Origin: Candidatus Hermodarchaeota archaeon | Lineage (GTDB): Archaea > Asgardarchaeota > Hermodarchaeia > Hermodarchaeales > Hermodarchaeaceae | Direction: 5' to 3' | Assembly (NCBI GenBank): GCA_016839805.1 | Contig: JAEOTO010000022.1 | Coordinates: 38,881 to 102,880 of the forward strand | Length of the DNA: 64,000 nucleotides | Shown: positions 18,482-28,147 of the stretch, one piece after another | Layout of the letters: each line of letters opens with the position of its first letter | Numbering within the stretch: the stretch's first letter is position 1 | Translations under genes and position numbers: made by a program | The notes under the pieces: model-generated | What the model was told of the DNA's origin: nothing | The model's database searches: none | What the model saw: only the letters and a program-made list of their open reading frames with translations

Positions 18482-18762
18482 CCACCTGCAACAGGTGGAA
18501 TGAGTACCAGTTCACTTTTATCATGAACGGACGTGTTGAATCCTCTAAGAGTGTCGATGTTTTTTCCATCAACAAAATACACAATTTGTAATCCACGAAT
18601 ATCTCGACCTGATCGAATCATCCGTTGAAAAGATTTCCCATATTTCTTCGAAAGACGTTGAAGAACATGTTCAACCGTTGATCCGTCATCGATTTCGATC
18701 ACCTCTTCTCGTGTCCCAGTAACCTCGCGAATCACACTGAGATAACGGATCGTTACATACAT
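18478..18762 (-). CDS. MoaD/ThiS-like beta-grasp protein ending in Gly-Gly
   Basis: A 94-residue beta-grasp (ubiquitin-fold) protein. The first strand is YVTIRYLSVIREVTG, the central helix includes VEHVLQRLSKKYG, and the C-terminus is VLIPPVAGG. The terminal Gly-Gly is the site of adenylation and thiocarboxylation in MoaD/ThiS and of conjugation in archaeal SAMPs. The protein could supply sulfur for molybdopterin or tungstopterin or tRNA, or be attached to proteins. No moaE or E1 gene is adjacent; an E1-like gene lies 31 kb away in this window. Confidence 0.82.
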   Translation of the reverse strand: MYVTIRYLSVIREVTGTREEVIEIDDGSTVEHVLQRLSKKYGKSFQRMIRSGRDIRGLQIVYFVDGKNIDTLRGFNTSVHDKSELVLIPPVAGG

Positions 18763-18943
18763 CAGGGTTCAGCTGTTCCTCTGCAGGCATATTAGATATA
18801 AACATCACGAAGGTTCTATGTTCAAAAATCAGACGTCGAATCCACTTAGTAGGATATTAATGCTAGACGTGGAGTAACACTAATTAGTTTCTCTGAAATG
18901 GTGTTCATCAACCCCTGAGGTGTGGTGAACAGGTGAACAGCAT

Positions 18944-20374
18944 ATGATTCCCACCCGGTCAAAAATAGTTTGTACAATTGGTCCAGCATGTGAAAGTAAA
19001 ACAAAGCTCCTCCAGATGGCAAAAGCCGGGATGGATGTTTTACGGTTAAATCTCTCACACGGAACTCTCGATGAACATCGAGCCCGTTTCAAACGAATTC
19101 GCAAATATCTACCTGAGCATCCGATTCTCATGGATTTAGAGGGTCCCCGAGTTCGAATTGGGGAAATGGCAAAAGCCGTCACCTTACTAGAGGGGGACAA
19201 GATTCGGTTAACGACAGAAGAAATTGAAGGCAATGCAGACCGGGTCTCTGTATCTTTAAAGACGTTGCCTAATAAAGTTGAAGAAGAACAGAGCATCTTC
19301 ATCAACGATGGAATCGTAGAACTACGTGTTGACAAAGTGAAGAATCGGGAGGTTTATTGTACTGTTGTTACCGGGGGTGAAATTAGTCGACACAAGGGTG
19401 TAAATGTGCCGGGAGTGGATTTGGGAATGTCGGTACCCACACCCCAAGACATCGAACATCTCAGGTTCATTGCGGAATTAAGTCCCGAGTTTGTTGCTGT
19501 TTCAGCTGTCAAAAGAGCAAGTGAACTTGAAACTGTCAAGGGCTTCCTCCAAAAGAAAGGAATTGATATCCCAATTATTACCAAGATTGAACAAAAAATG
19601 GCCGTTGAGAATTTTGATACCCTCCTCAAGGCTAGCTACGGTATAATGGTGGCTCGAGGAGATCTTGGAGTCGAGATTCCCCCTGAACAAATTCCACTTC
19701 TACAAAAGGAGATAATTCGAAAGTGCAATCAAGCAGGTAAACCAGTTATCGTAGCAACTCAGATGCTAGAGTCGATGGTGCGTAATTCACGACCAACACG
19801 AGCTGAAACCAGTGATGTTGCCAATGCTATTCTAGATGGTGCTGATGCAGTGATGCTATCAGCCGAAACAGCGGTGGGAAAACATCCTGTAAAGGCTGTC
19901 CAGGTGATGGAAACTATTGGTCGAACCATAATTCCTTCCTTTCCACAGCGCGACTTATCCTACTATGCATCCGATCAACACTTGATTGCTGAAGAACTGG
20001 GTCGCGCTGTCGTATCCATTGCTAAACACCTTGGTGTACAGACAGTCCTGGTGTTTACCATGGCGGGATATTCGGCTCGCATGGTTTCAAAATATCGTCC
20101 ACCCGTACGGATTGTGGCTAGCACTCCACATGTCCGTGTTCAACGTCAATTACGTTTATTATGGGGAGCCGAATGCATACTAATCCAACACCACGAAAAC
20201 ATGGATGCGCTGCTTCTTGCGGCAATTAAACGGCTTCATGACGATGGGATAGTTAAATCTGATGAAGAAATCATCGTTGTTCGAGCTTCAGCACTTGTCC
20301 CTGGAAAAACGAATGTCCTGGAAGTGTACACGATTAGCGATGTGCTCGAAGCCAAACTGTTACGCAAGCGCTAG
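18944..20374 (+). CDS. pyk: Pyruvate kinase
   Basis: A 476-residue pyruvate kinase, of normal length. Conserved stretches are TRSKIVCTIGPACES and RLNLSHG at the N-terminus, ITKIEQKMAVEN and VARGDLGVEIP at the active site (Lys of TKIEQ and the Mg-binding Glu), and MLSAETAVGKHP. It transfers phosphate from phosphoenolpyruvate to ADP, the last step of glycolysis. AGGTGAAC sits before the ATG. The gene stands alone. Confidence 0.96.
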   Translation: MIPTRSKIVCTIGPACESKTKLLQMAKAGMDVLRLNLSHGTLDEHRARFKRIRKYLPEHPILMDLEGPRVRIGEMAKAVTLLEGDKIRLTTEEIEGNADRVSVSLKTLPNKVEEEQSIFINDGIVELRVDKVKNREVYCTVVTGGEISRHKGVNVPGVDLGMSVPTPQDIEHLRFIAELSPEFVAVSAVKRASELETVKGFLQKKGIDIPIITKIEQKMAVENFDTLLKASYGIMVARGDLGVEIPPEQIPLLQKEIIRKCNQAGKPVIVATQMLESMVRNSRPTRAETSDVANAILDGADAVMLSAETAVGKHPVKAVQVMETIGRTIIPSFPQRDLSYYASDQHLIAEELGRAVVSIAKHLGVQTVLVFTMAGYSARMVSKYRPPVRIVASTPHVRVQRQLRLLWGAECILIQHHENMDALLLAAIKRLHDDGIVKSDEEIIVVRASALVPGKTNVLEVYTISDVLEAKLLRKR

Positions 20375-20404
20375 CTTACTCATTGAAGTTTTTTGGTCCT
20401 TGTT

Positions 20405-20920
20405 CTAATGGTTCTCGTCAATCTCTCTAATTCGTTTAAGCTGAGACTTAGCCTCTTCCACTCGAATATTTCCAAGAAATAGCAAGGCAAGTTCAGCGCG
20501 TTTTCGCACATTATAATCTCTGTCCTGCAGGACCTGGTTGAGTGGTGTTATTGCCCGTGAATCTCCAAGAATCCCCAAAGCTAAGGCTGCTTGGTCGCGC
20601 ACAAGGTTATGCCGATCATGGAGGGCATCGATAAGCGGTTCTAAGGCTCGGGAGTCCTTAAGAAGGCCTAGTGAAAGAGCTGCACAACTACGCACTCCAA
20701 ATGATTGGTCCTTAAGCGCACGAATCAGTGGTTCGACCGCCCGTGGATCACCGAGCTTACCCAACGTTGAAGCTGCTTGCCGCCGCTTACCCGCAACTTT
20801 ACTTTGAAGGGCTCGAAGGTAGCGTTCGACTCGTCCACTCCTTGGAGGCGGTGTGCTTGAATCTCGCTCCTTTAGGCTAGTGTTTTTCCAGTCGCCTTGG
20901 CCCAACCTGAAATCTCCCAA
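20405..20920 (-). CDS. HEAT-repeat (PBS-lyase-type) protein
   Basis: A 171-residue protein with four to five HEAT-like repeats of about 31 residues between about 40 and 160; the repeated pattern is LGDPRAVEPLIRAL, LKDSRALEPLIDAL and LGDSRAITPLNQVL. The first 35 residues are polar and probably disordered. HEAT repeats form a curved scaffold for protein contacts; the partner is unknown. It is convergent with pyruvate kinase. Confidence 0.75.
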   Translation of the reverse strand: MGDFRLGQGDWKNTSLKERDSSTPPPRSGRVERYLRALQSKVAGKRRQAASTLGKLGDPRAVEPLIRALKDQSFGVRSCAALSLGLLKDSRALEPLIDALHDRHNLVRDQAALALGILGDSRAITPLNQVLQDRDYNVRKRAELALLFLGNIRVEEAKSQLKRIREIDENH

Positions 20921-21081
20921 ACGTGATGAATCACTATTAGTGTTCTTTAGCTTAAAAATTCCTCTTATGTTTTACATAGACCGAAGTAGTCGGGGATAGA
21001 TAATACTGGTCTCAAATGAAAGGAAGCCTTTTATGACCCACTGTAACCGTTGAGTGTAAAATGTTTAATGGGTGAAAAAGG

Positions 21082-21993
21082 TTGACAGAACCATCCATTG
21101 AAGACAAACGAATCACGCTAGAGGAAGCTGCACAGAAAATCCATGACGGTGCACATATTGCATGGGGTGGATTCGGATACCAACGCCCACCGGAAGCACT
21201 CGCTATGGAGCTTATTCGCCAGAAAAAACGTAATCTCCGCATCTACACCTGTGGAAGTGAACATGACCTTGATATTCTCGTAGGTGCGGAAGCATGTCTT
21301 GAATTCGAGGTAGCCTTCTTTGCAATTGAAGCGTTGGGGCTTGCGCCAAATTTACGGCGACGAACGAAAGAGGGGAAGGTGCAGTTTGAAGACTATTCTA
21401 ACCTGGCGATGGCTTTACGGTTTTTAGGTGGGGCTTTGAATGTGCCTTTCATGCCGATTCGGCATATGATTGGTACGAATATGATGGATAAAACTCGGTT
21501 ACGTAAGGATAAGGCGAAAGTGATTGATTGTCCTTTTACGGGCACACCAATTGTTTTACTTCCCTCTGTTCAAGCAGATTTTGGTGTGATTTGTGCCCAG
21601 AAAGCGGATGTGGAAGGAAATGTCCAGATTTTCGGGATTAAAGGAGAGGATAACGAAATCGCTCGTGGGTCGAAAACGACGATAGTCTTCACTGAAGAAA
21701 TCATTTCAAACGAAGTGATTCGTGAAACTCCTGACTTAACAACAATTCCAGCTCTCTTTGTGGATTATATCGTAGAGGTCCCATTTGGGAGTTGGCCTAT
21801 GCAGTCTTATGGTGTTTATGATTATGACTTACCTCATCTCCAGATGTATATGGGGCAGTGTAAAACTGAGGAAGGCTGGCAGGAATATCTGAATGACTGG
21901 ATCCTAGATGTCGAAAACCATGATGGGCTCTTGAAGAAGATTGGTGAGAAACGACTCAAGGAACTGCGGGCTGACAAACGATATGGGTATTGA
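21082..21993 (+). CDS. CoA-transferase subunit A (family I, glutaconate/IpdA-like)
   Basis: A 303-residue alpha-type subunit of a family I CoA-transferase. The sequence begins with ITLEEAAQKIHDGAHIAWGGF, and ends in the typical C-terminal helices. Length and pattern fit the GctA/IpdA group. It pairs with the following gene, 11 bases downstream, to form a heteromer. GctAB moves CoA between dicarboxylates and acetate; IpdAB instead opens a ring thioester. The start is TTG at 21082, preceded by AAAGG. Confidence 0.82.
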   Translation: MTEPSIEDKRITLEEAAQKIHDGAHIAWGGFGYQRPPEALAMELIRQKKRNLRIYTCGSEHDLDILVGAEACLEFEVAFFAIEALGLAPNLRRRTKEGKVQFEDYSNLAMALRFLGGALNVPFMPIRHMIGTNMMDKTRLRKDKAKVIDCPFTGTPIVLLPSVQADFGVICAQKADVEGNVQIFGIKGEDNEIARGSKTTIVFTEEIISNEVIRETPDLTTIPALFVDYIVEVPFGSWPMQSYGVYDYDLPHLQMYMGQCKTEEGWQEYLNDWILDVENHDGLLKKIGEKRLKELRADKRYGY

Positions 21994-22004
21994 GGTGAAA
22001 AAAG

Positions 22005-22778
22005 ATGGAAGAGTATACATCAACGGAAATGATGGCAGTTTGTGGAGCAAACGCAGTTCGTGATGGTGAACGCGTGTTTGCGGGAACAGGACTCCCAGTT
22101 CTTGGGGCAATGTTAGCAAAAGTGACTCATGCCCCCAATGCCATCATTATCTATGAGGGAGGCAATGTCGATACACAAAATAAAGATCTTGCCCTATCAG
22201 TCGCAGATAGTCGATTGGGTTATCGAGCGGCTGCATCCATCGGGCTCATCGAAACCTTGGGATTTCTTATGATGGGTGGTCGAGTAGATGTTGGGTTTCT
22301 CGGCGCAGCTCAAATTGATGAATATGGCAACATCAACACTTCTTATATTGGTGACTTTGACTCACCCAAGGTTCGACTTCCGGGCAGCGGTGGAGGAAAT
22401 GACATCGCTAGCTCAGCTGGACGGATTATCCTAATGTTCACGCACGACGCTAGGAAATTTGTGAAAAAACTGGATTATCTGACTAGCCCTGGTCACCTTT
22501 CTGGTCCAGGTAGCCGAGAAAAACTTGGATTGATTGGTGGAGGACCCGCACTGGTTGTAACAGATAAATGCCAAATGGATTTTGATCCGAATACCAAAAA
22601 GATTCGATTAAAATCCGTGCATCCAGGTGTAACAGTGGATTGGGTAAACGAGAATGTGATGTTTGACCTTATTATCCCCGGTAAGGTACCGACTACGCCT
22701 GAACCGACAAAGGAGTATCTTGATAAGCTCCACCAACTGGACCCACAGGGTATCTATCTGGGAAAGGGGCAAAAGTAG
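22005..22778 (+). CDS. CoA-transferase subunit B (family I, glutaconate/IpdB-like)
   Basis: A 257-residue beta-type subunit of the same CoA-transferase. MMGGRVDVGFLGAAQIDEYGN and GSGGGNDIASSA are typical of the beta subunit. A Glu in IIYEGGNVD (about residue 51) lies where the catalytic glutamate of glutaconate CoA-transferase is expected, which favours a true transferase over IpdB-like hydrolysis; this should be tested by alignment. It is cotranscribed with the A subunit. Confidence 0.82.
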   Translation: MEEYTSTEMMAVCGANAVRDGERVFAGTGLPVLGAMLAKVTHAPNAIIIYEGGNVDTQNKDLALSVADSRLGYRAAASIGLIETLGFLMMGGRVDVGFLGAAQIDEYGNINTSYIGDFDSPKVRLPGSGGGNDIASSAGRIILMFTHDARKFVKKLDYLTSPGHLSGPGSREKLGLIGGGPALVVTDKCQMDFDPNTKKIRLKSVHPGVTVDWVNENVMFDLIIPGKVPTTPEPTKEYLDKLHQLDPQGIYLGKGQK

Positions 22779-22789
22779 TCTTAGTGGAT

Positions 22790-23209
22790 TCAATCACCAA
22801 TTGCTTGAATGATGATGTGTCGATTTCGTGGTCGCACGTCTAATTCTAAGAACACAATTTGTTGCCATGTCCCTAATGGCATTTGCCTGTCAATTATGGG
22901 AATCGTCAGACTTGGACCAATGATTGATGCACGGACATGACTATGGCCATTTCCATCTTGCCAGCGTAAATGATGCTCATACACTGCATCGTGTGGGGCA
23001 AAGCGTTCCATTGCATTTGGTAGGTCTTTGAGCAGCCCAGGTTCATACTCAATAGTAGTTATTGCGCCTGTTGATCCTGTACAAAACACAGTGACTATCC
23101 CGGAACGAATTTTACTGGCTTTTACCTCTTCTTTCACTTTGGTTGTTATATCAATGATGTCGGGTTCACCTTGGGTTTCAAACTGAATTTGACCGGAATA
23201 TGTTACCAT
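22790..23209 (-). CDS. YjbQ family protein (UPF0047)
   Basis: A 139-residue single-domain protein of the YjbQ/UPF0047 family. Hallmarks are VTVFCTGSTGAITTIEYEPGL, the HHLRW segment near residue 80 and GNGHSHVRASIIGPS. Some members are described as having secondary thiamine-phosphate synthase activity. The gene converges with the CoA-transferase unit. The actual cellular role is unclear. Confidence 0.88.
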   Translation of the reverse strand: MVTYSGQIQFETQGEPDIIDITTKVKEEVKASKIRSGIVTVFCTGSTGAITTIEYEPGLLKDLPNAMERFAPHDAVYEHHLRWQDGNGHSHVRASIIGPSLTIPIIDRQMPLGTWQQIVFLELDVRPRNRHIIIQAIGD

Positions 23210-23287
23210 TGTATTGACACCTAAGAATCCATGGCATATTGCCTTGCTAAAAATCCTGTGTGTTCATGATAACAATAAAAGGGAAGA

Positions 23288-24220
23288 ATGATGGAAGGAG
23301 GGCGATTCCGCATGATTGTTATCGGATTATTTACAGCACTTCTCGCCGCATTTTCCTGGGCAGCAAGTGCCGCATTCTATAAAACTGGGGCCAAAGATGT
23401 TTCAGCTCTCACCTCTAACCTCATTCGGATTCTCCTCCCGCTCCTCATTTTATCAATAGTCACCCTCATTTTGAACATCTATCCATTCATAGCTTTTCTC
23501 ACGTTTTGGGAGATCCTCTTCATCTTGGGAAGTAGTCTTTTTGCATTTGTCATTGGAGACGCGCTTTATTTTGTCACAATTCAAAATATTGGAGTCAGTC
23601 GGGGTGTGCCCGTGACTTCGATCTATCCTTTTTTCATCCTCCTGTTACAGATTCTCTTTCTCTCTCAGCCGATTCACCTTCTCATGATTCCTGCGGTGAT
23701 TATCACTATTGTTGGTGTTGCTATTCTTGGACGGCAACTAAATCCTGACTCTAATAACCAAGTCACGTTAACGCGTCGACAACTCTTGATTGGACTTATT
23801 GCAGGAATTTTGACAGCCTTAAGCTGGAGTATCAGTACCCTCCTTTTGGACACAGTTTTGGAAACAACCAATTTATTTCTCATAGCAGTTATTCGGCTAT
23901 CATTTGCACTAGCAATCCTCTCACCCGTTGTATTGGGACAACAAATCGTCTGGAAAAAAGATAGCCTCACTCAAAGACAATTGCTCTTTTTGAGCATTGG
24001 TGGAGTGTTTGCCCTCGTCATCGGATATATTGCTTTTGCCCTCTCCTTACAACTCGTGGATATCACCTCTGCCACCGTTCTCTCGTCATTAACACCTCTC
24101 TTTGCCCTCATTATCGGATGGCGTACACTAAAGGAGCGAGTAACTTGGATGACCGTGGTGGGTGTTATGGCATGTGTGATAGGAATTATTTTCATCGCCA
24201 TTGCCGTCTCATTAGTCTAA
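23288..24220 (+). CDS. EamA/DMT-superfamily transporter
   Basis: A 310-residue membrane protein with ten hydrophobic helices arranged as two five-helix EamA repeats (about 10-150 and 165-305). The second repeat ends in LTPLFALIIGWRTLKERVTW, the typical signature of the drug/metabolite exporter superfamily. The substrate is unknown. Two starts are possible, 23288 (with GGGAAG before it) or 23312 (MIVIGLF); I kept the first. Confidence 0.85.
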   Translation: MMEGGRFRMIVIGLFTALLAAFSWAASAAFYKTGAKDVSALTSNLIRILLPLLILSIVTLILNIYPFIAFLTFWEILFILGSSLFAFVIGDALYFVTIQNIGVSRGVPVTSIYPFFILLLQILFLSQPIHLLMIPAVIITIVGVAILGRQLNPDSNNQVTLTRRQLLIGLIAGILTALSWSISTLLLDTVLETTNLFLIAVIRLSFALAILSPVVLGQQIVWKKDSLTQRQLLFLSIGGVFALVIGYIAFALSLQLVDITSATVLSSLTPLFALIIGWRTLKERVTWMTVVGVMACVIGIIFIAIAVSLV

Positions 24221-24289
24221 TCTAACAGATTTTTTGTTGTGATTAATAACGGTCACTTTTTTAGGATGATCATATGGGTAAAATGATTA

Positions 24290-24943
24290 CTAGTGGGTTT
24301 TGGGGTATGTTGCTATTCTATCTCTCATGTTAGGTTTCTTCATGTTGGTCTTCCTCATAATGAAATAGTCTGAAACCACGCCAACAACTGCACCGATACC
24401 ATGGGATAAGAAGCTCAATGGGGGAGCCATTGCAAATAATGCCAATATGAAGAGTGCACCAAACATAACTGATTGTAATTGTCGCATTATAGTGGCTCCT
24501 GCAATACCAAAAATAGCTGCTGACGCTCCAATAAAGACAAGTAGAGGAAAAAGAATAAGCGAGAGCACATTAGTGAGGAGACCTGCCATAAAATAAATAA
24601 TCAAGAAATTTTTTCGCCCGCCTTCCTTTTCGAACACCAATCCGATTACCGCTAACGCGAAAATGTTTAAGCCAAAATGGAGGAGATCCTGATGGACGAA
24701 CATTGCTGTGAGTAATACATAATATCTCCCTTGAGCAAACGCTGGTGCCGAGACGCCAAAGAATTCTAACACTTCAACACGCATTACTAAAAAATTTCCA
24801 CTAAGTAAAGCTGTGAAACAATACATCGCGAAATTTGCCAGAAGAATCCAGACAGTGATTGGAATCCGGAAAAGAATTTCTCGGATATTTAAAGGTCTAT
24901 ACTCTTCTGCTCCTGCTTCTGATATGTTGTCATTGGCATTCAT
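24290..24943 (-). CDS. Rhomboid-family intramembrane serine protease
   Basis: A 217-residue protein with about six membrane helices in the rhomboid pattern. DLLHFGLNIFAL after the second helix carries the conserved His and Asn, GASAAIFG supplies the nucleophile Ser (the usual GxSG becomes GASA), and SHGIGAVVG holds the partner His. Rhomboids cut membrane proteins within the bilayer. A TTG at 24976 could extend the N-terminus; ATG 24943 is preferred. Confidence 0.75.
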   Translation of the reverse strand: MNANDNISEAGAEEYRPLNIREILFRIPITVWILLANFAMYCFTALLSGNFLVMRVEVLEFFGVSAPAFAQGRYYVLLTAMFVHQDLLHFGLNIFALAVIGLVFEKEGGRKNFLIIYFMAGLLTNVLSLILFPLLVFIGASAAIFGIAGATIMRQLQSVMFGALFILALFAMAPPLSFLSHGIGAVVGVVSDYFIMRKTNMKKPNMRDRIATYPKTH

Positions 24944-25152
24944 ATTAGACCCTAGAGGCTCTATGCCACTAATCAAGACTACATATTTAGTCCCATATTA
25001 ATTTCAGGATACCGGTAAATGCGGTTATTCGCACTATTTCATGGTTGCTCAGCTGAAAACTGAACTGCTAGGTTACATTAATCGATGTTTCCGCTTTTTC
25101 CCACTGCAAAGGCAGATTGACTGGTCAAATTGAGTAAGTGTCTTGATCACTG

Positions 25153-26148
25153 TTATGCGACTGGATACCAGCATGCGAAGTAATGCCCCTTCTTTGCTTT
25201 GGTAAAAGGAGGTTGTTCTTTGGAGCATTTTTCTTGCGCTGCAGGACAACGGGTGTGGAAGCGGCAACCCCCTGGGGGGTTGATGGTACTTGGTACTTCA
25301 CCCCATAAAACGATGCGTTCACGTGACCTATCGGGATCAGGAACCGGAATTGCTTTCATCAGCGCTTCTGTATAATGGTGTTGGAATTCTTCGAAAATGG
25401 CTTTGACGGGTCCGTATTCTACCATCTGTCCTAAGTACATCACGATAACTCGAGCACAGATTTGGCGTACGGATGAAAGATCGTGCGAGATATACACGTA
25501 GGTAAGGTTCTTCTTGGCTTGCAAGTCTGTCATGAGATTCAATATCTGAGCCCGAATCGATACATCTAATGATGCAACAGGCTCGTCGGCAAATATGAAC
25601 TCAGGATCAACGGATAAGGCTCGAGCAATCACAATTCGTTGGCGTTGACCGCCACTGAATTGGTGGGGAAATCTTTCGGCGTGATAGGGTTCAAGGCCCA
25701 CCTCATGAAGTATATCATACAGCCGGTCTCGTGCATCTTCTTTCTCGACAAGGCCATGGATATTGAATCCTTCGGAGACTATGTCCTTGACAGGCATACG
25801 TGGATTCAGGGAGGTCCACGGATTTTGGAAGACCAGTTTAAGCTTTCGACGATATTTCATTTTCTCTTCTTTGCTTCCTTTCTCCCAAATTTGCAGAAGA
25901 TCTTCCCCGTTATAGAGTACTTCTCCACCTGATGCTGGAGTTAATCCTAAAATCGTACGGGCTGTGGTGGTCTTTCCACACCCACTTTCTCCAACCAGAC
26001 CTAAGGTTTCACCCCGGTAAACATCAAAATCAACGTGATCAACTGCATGGACTTTGCCGGTGACCTTTGATCCGATGATTTGTCTCGAGACAACAGTAAA
26101 GTATTTCTGGAGATCGGTCACGCTTAGAATAACGTCTTGTTTACTCAC
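25153..26148 (-). CDS. Oligopeptide/dipeptide ABC transporter ATPase OppF-type
   Basis: A 331-residue ABC ATPase. The Walker A is GESGCGKTT, the signature is FSGGQRQR and the Walker B is IFADEPVASLD. The C-terminal oligo_HPY segment contains three Cys in CRFHTRCPAAQEKC, as found in Opp/Dpp ATPases with an iron-sulfur cluster. It overlaps the preceding oppD gene by eight bases. It powers import with the next three genes. Confidence 0.92.
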   Translation of the reverse strand: MSKQDVILSVTDLQKYFTVVSRQIIGSKVTGKVHAVDHVDFDVYRGETLGLVGESGCGKTTTARTILGLTPASGGEVLYNGEDLLQIWEKGSKEEKMKYRRKLKLVFQNPWTSLNPRMPVKDIVSEGFNIHGLVEKEDARDRLYDILHEVGLEPYHAERFPHQFSGGQRQRIVIARALSVDPEFIFADEPVASLDVSIRAQILNLMTDLQAKKNLTYVYISHDLSSVRQICARVIVMYLGQMVEYGPVKAIFEEFQHHYTEALMKAIPVPDPDRSRERIVLWGEVPSTINPPGGCRFHTRCPAAQEKCSKEQPPFTKAKKGHYFACWYPVA

Positions 26149-27163
26149 TTTCCATTTCCTCCCGCGCCTGCTTCAATCGGCTTAATAATTCGCCTTTAAT
26201 TTCATCAATGCGAATGCATGCACTCTTATGACCCTTCTTGATTTCCACAGCATCCGGCATTTCCTGCTTACAAATGTCTTTTGCAAATGTACACCGAGGA
26301 TGGAATCGACAACCTGGAGGTGGATAAATCAGGTCTGGTATCGTGCCAGGAATCACAGCCAATCTCTTGATTCTTCCAAGAACCGATGGCACAGAGGTTA
26401 ATAATGCCGTGGTGTATGGATGCAATGGTTCATGGAAGATTGAACGGACATCTCCGGTTTCACAGACGCGCCCCGCATAAAGTACTGTGACGCGTTTGCA
26501 CATCTCAGCAATGACGCCCATATCGTGAGTAATCATCACTAAATCCATTCCGAAGTTCTTTTGGAGTTCTTGCATGAGGTTCAAGACTTGGGCTTCAATT
26601 GTCACATCTAAGGCAGTTGTGGGTTCGTCAGCAAAAAGAATTTCTGGGCGGGCAGAGAGGGCACGTGCGATAGCAATTCGCTGTCTCATTCCTGTACTGA
26701 ATTGGTGGGGATACTCGTAATATCGTTGTTCGGCTTCAGAAATTCTTACTGTTTCCAGGATTTCTATGACCGCTTTCTTCGCTTCTTCTTTGGTCACATC
26801 TTGATGGCGCATAATAACCTCTTGTATTTGGCTGCCTACAGTAAACACAGGATTTAGAGAAGTACTAGGATCTTGAAAAGAGATTGATATTTTATTTCCC
26901 CGGAGTTTTTGCATTTCCTTGTCGCTTTTTTCCACAAGATTCTCGCCATGGAACATAACACGACCATCAACGATTTTTCCAGGACTCGGAACGATACCAA
27001 GAACCGATAGGGCTGTTACCGTCTTACCGGATCCCGATTCCCCTACAAGCCCATGGGTTACATCTTCTTCAATGTTGAAGGTGACGCCATCAAGGGCTTT
27101 TACGATTCCTGCTTCAGTATAGAAATACGTCTTTAGGTTTTCGATTTCCATTATGTTTGTCAT
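26141..27163 (-). CDS. Oligopeptide/dipeptide ABC transporter ATPase OppD-type
   Basis: A 340-residue ABC ATPase. The Walker A is GESGSGKTV, the Walker B is LFADEPTTALD, and the signature is FSTGMRQR, in which the usual GG is changed to TG. The C-terminal CRFHPRCTFAKDIC is the Opp-type Cys motif. The frame extends to an ATG at 27187, which overlaps oppC by ten bases. ATG 27163 places the ABC domain (IENLKTYF) close to the N-terminus. It forms a heterodimer with the OppF-type ATPase. Confidence 0.92.
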   Translation of the reverse strand: MTNIMEIENLKTYFYTEAGIVKALDGVTFNIEEDVTHGLVGESGSGKTVTALSVLGIVPSPGKIVDGRVMFHGENLVEKSDKEMQKLRGNKISISFQDPSTSLNPVFTVGSQIQEVIMRHQDVTKEEAKKAVIEILETVRISEAEQRYYEYPHQFSTGMRQRIAIARALSARPEILFADEPTTALDVTIEAQVLNLMQELQKNFGMDLVMITHDMGVIAEMCKRVTVLYAGRVCETGDVRSIFHEPLHPYTTALLTSVPSVLGRIKRLAVIPGTIPDLIYPPPGCRFHPRCTFAKDICKQEMPDAVEIKKGHKSACIRIDEIKGELLSRLKQAREEMESE

Positions 27164-27177
27164 TCTATCCTGTTCTC

Positions 27178-28140
27178 CTATCTCCATAGTCGCGGATCTA
27201 AAGCGTCTGCAAGTCCATCGCCCATTAGGTTAAAGGCAAGTACAGTGAAGAAAATCATAAAAGCTGGATACAGTACGAGCCAGGGTTGTACAGACACAAT
27301 CTCCAAAGCCATGTTAATCATCCAACCCCAGGAAGGTATTGAGGCGTCACCAAAACCGAGAAAACTCAAACCGGCTTCAGCGAGGATGTTATACGCAATA
27401 CCTAAAGTAAATACAACGATAATGGGCCCTAGAGCGTTCGGGAGAATGTGTCGAAGCATGATTCGCCGATTGCTTGCACCAAGTTCCCGGGCTGCCTCAA
27501 CATAATCTAAATTCTTGAGTTTGAAGAATTCTGCCCGTATCATTCGGGCCATTTGGGGCCAACCGAATATTCCTAATACTGTAATGACAATCCAGAGTCC
27601 AAAACCTGCAACGACAAAGATAGATAGAATCTTAATCATAAGGAGCATGATCAAGAAAACTGGCATTACAAGGAAGACATCTGTCACCATCATTAGACCA
27701 GCATCCACTCTTCCGCCAAAATAACCTGCTAATCCACCCACTGCAAGGGCTATGATTGTAGATAAGAGCATAGCCACTATGCCTACTATGAGAGCTGTTT
27801 GGGCTCCCCAGAAGATACGACTGAGTACATCACGTCCCAATTTATCTGTACCTAATGGATGGAAAATGGAGGGTAGTGCTCTGGATCCGCCACCAAGTTC
27901 TGGTGGGTCAATCAGAAATATGGTACTATTAGGATCTGGTAGTACTCCCATGAAGGTGAGAAAGGGTGCACTCACACCCATAAATACAATAACTAGAAGA
28001 ATCCCTGCACCAAAAAGGGCAGTTCTGTTTTTCTTGAATCGACGCCAGACTAGTTGCCACTGACTGGCACCTCGTGTTTCAACTTCTTCTTCAAGTAGTT
28101 CTCTTCGTTCTAAATCGCTAACACGGTCGGTTTCTCCCAT
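27178..28140 (-). CDS. Oligopeptide/dipeptide ABC transporter permease OppC-type
   Basis: A 320-residue permease. An N-terminal cytoplasmic extension precedes the first helix at about 42. The EAA loop (YVEAARELGASNRRIMLRHI) near residue 215 is the ATPase contact of Opp/Dpp permeases. A sequence HPLGTDKLGRDVLSRI before the transmembrane core is characteristic of the OppC/DppC group. It follows oppB by seven bases. Confidence 0.93.
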   Translation of the reverse strand: MGETDRVSDLERRELLEEEVETRGASQWQLVWRRFKKNRTALFGAGILLVIVFMGVSAPFLTFMGVLPDPNSTIFLIDPPELGGGSRALPSIFHPLGTDKLGRDVLSRIFWGAQTALIVGIVAMLLSTIIALAVGGLAGYFGGRVDAGLMMVTDVFLVMPVFLIMLLMIKILSIFVVAGFGLWIVITVLGIFGWPQMARMIRAEFFKLKNLDYVEAARELGASNRRIMLRHILPNALGPIIVVFTLGIAYNILAEAGLSFLGFGDASIPSWGWMINMALEIVSVQPWLVLYPAFMIFFTVLAFNLMGDGLADALDPRLWR

Positions 28141-28147
28141 ACTGATT

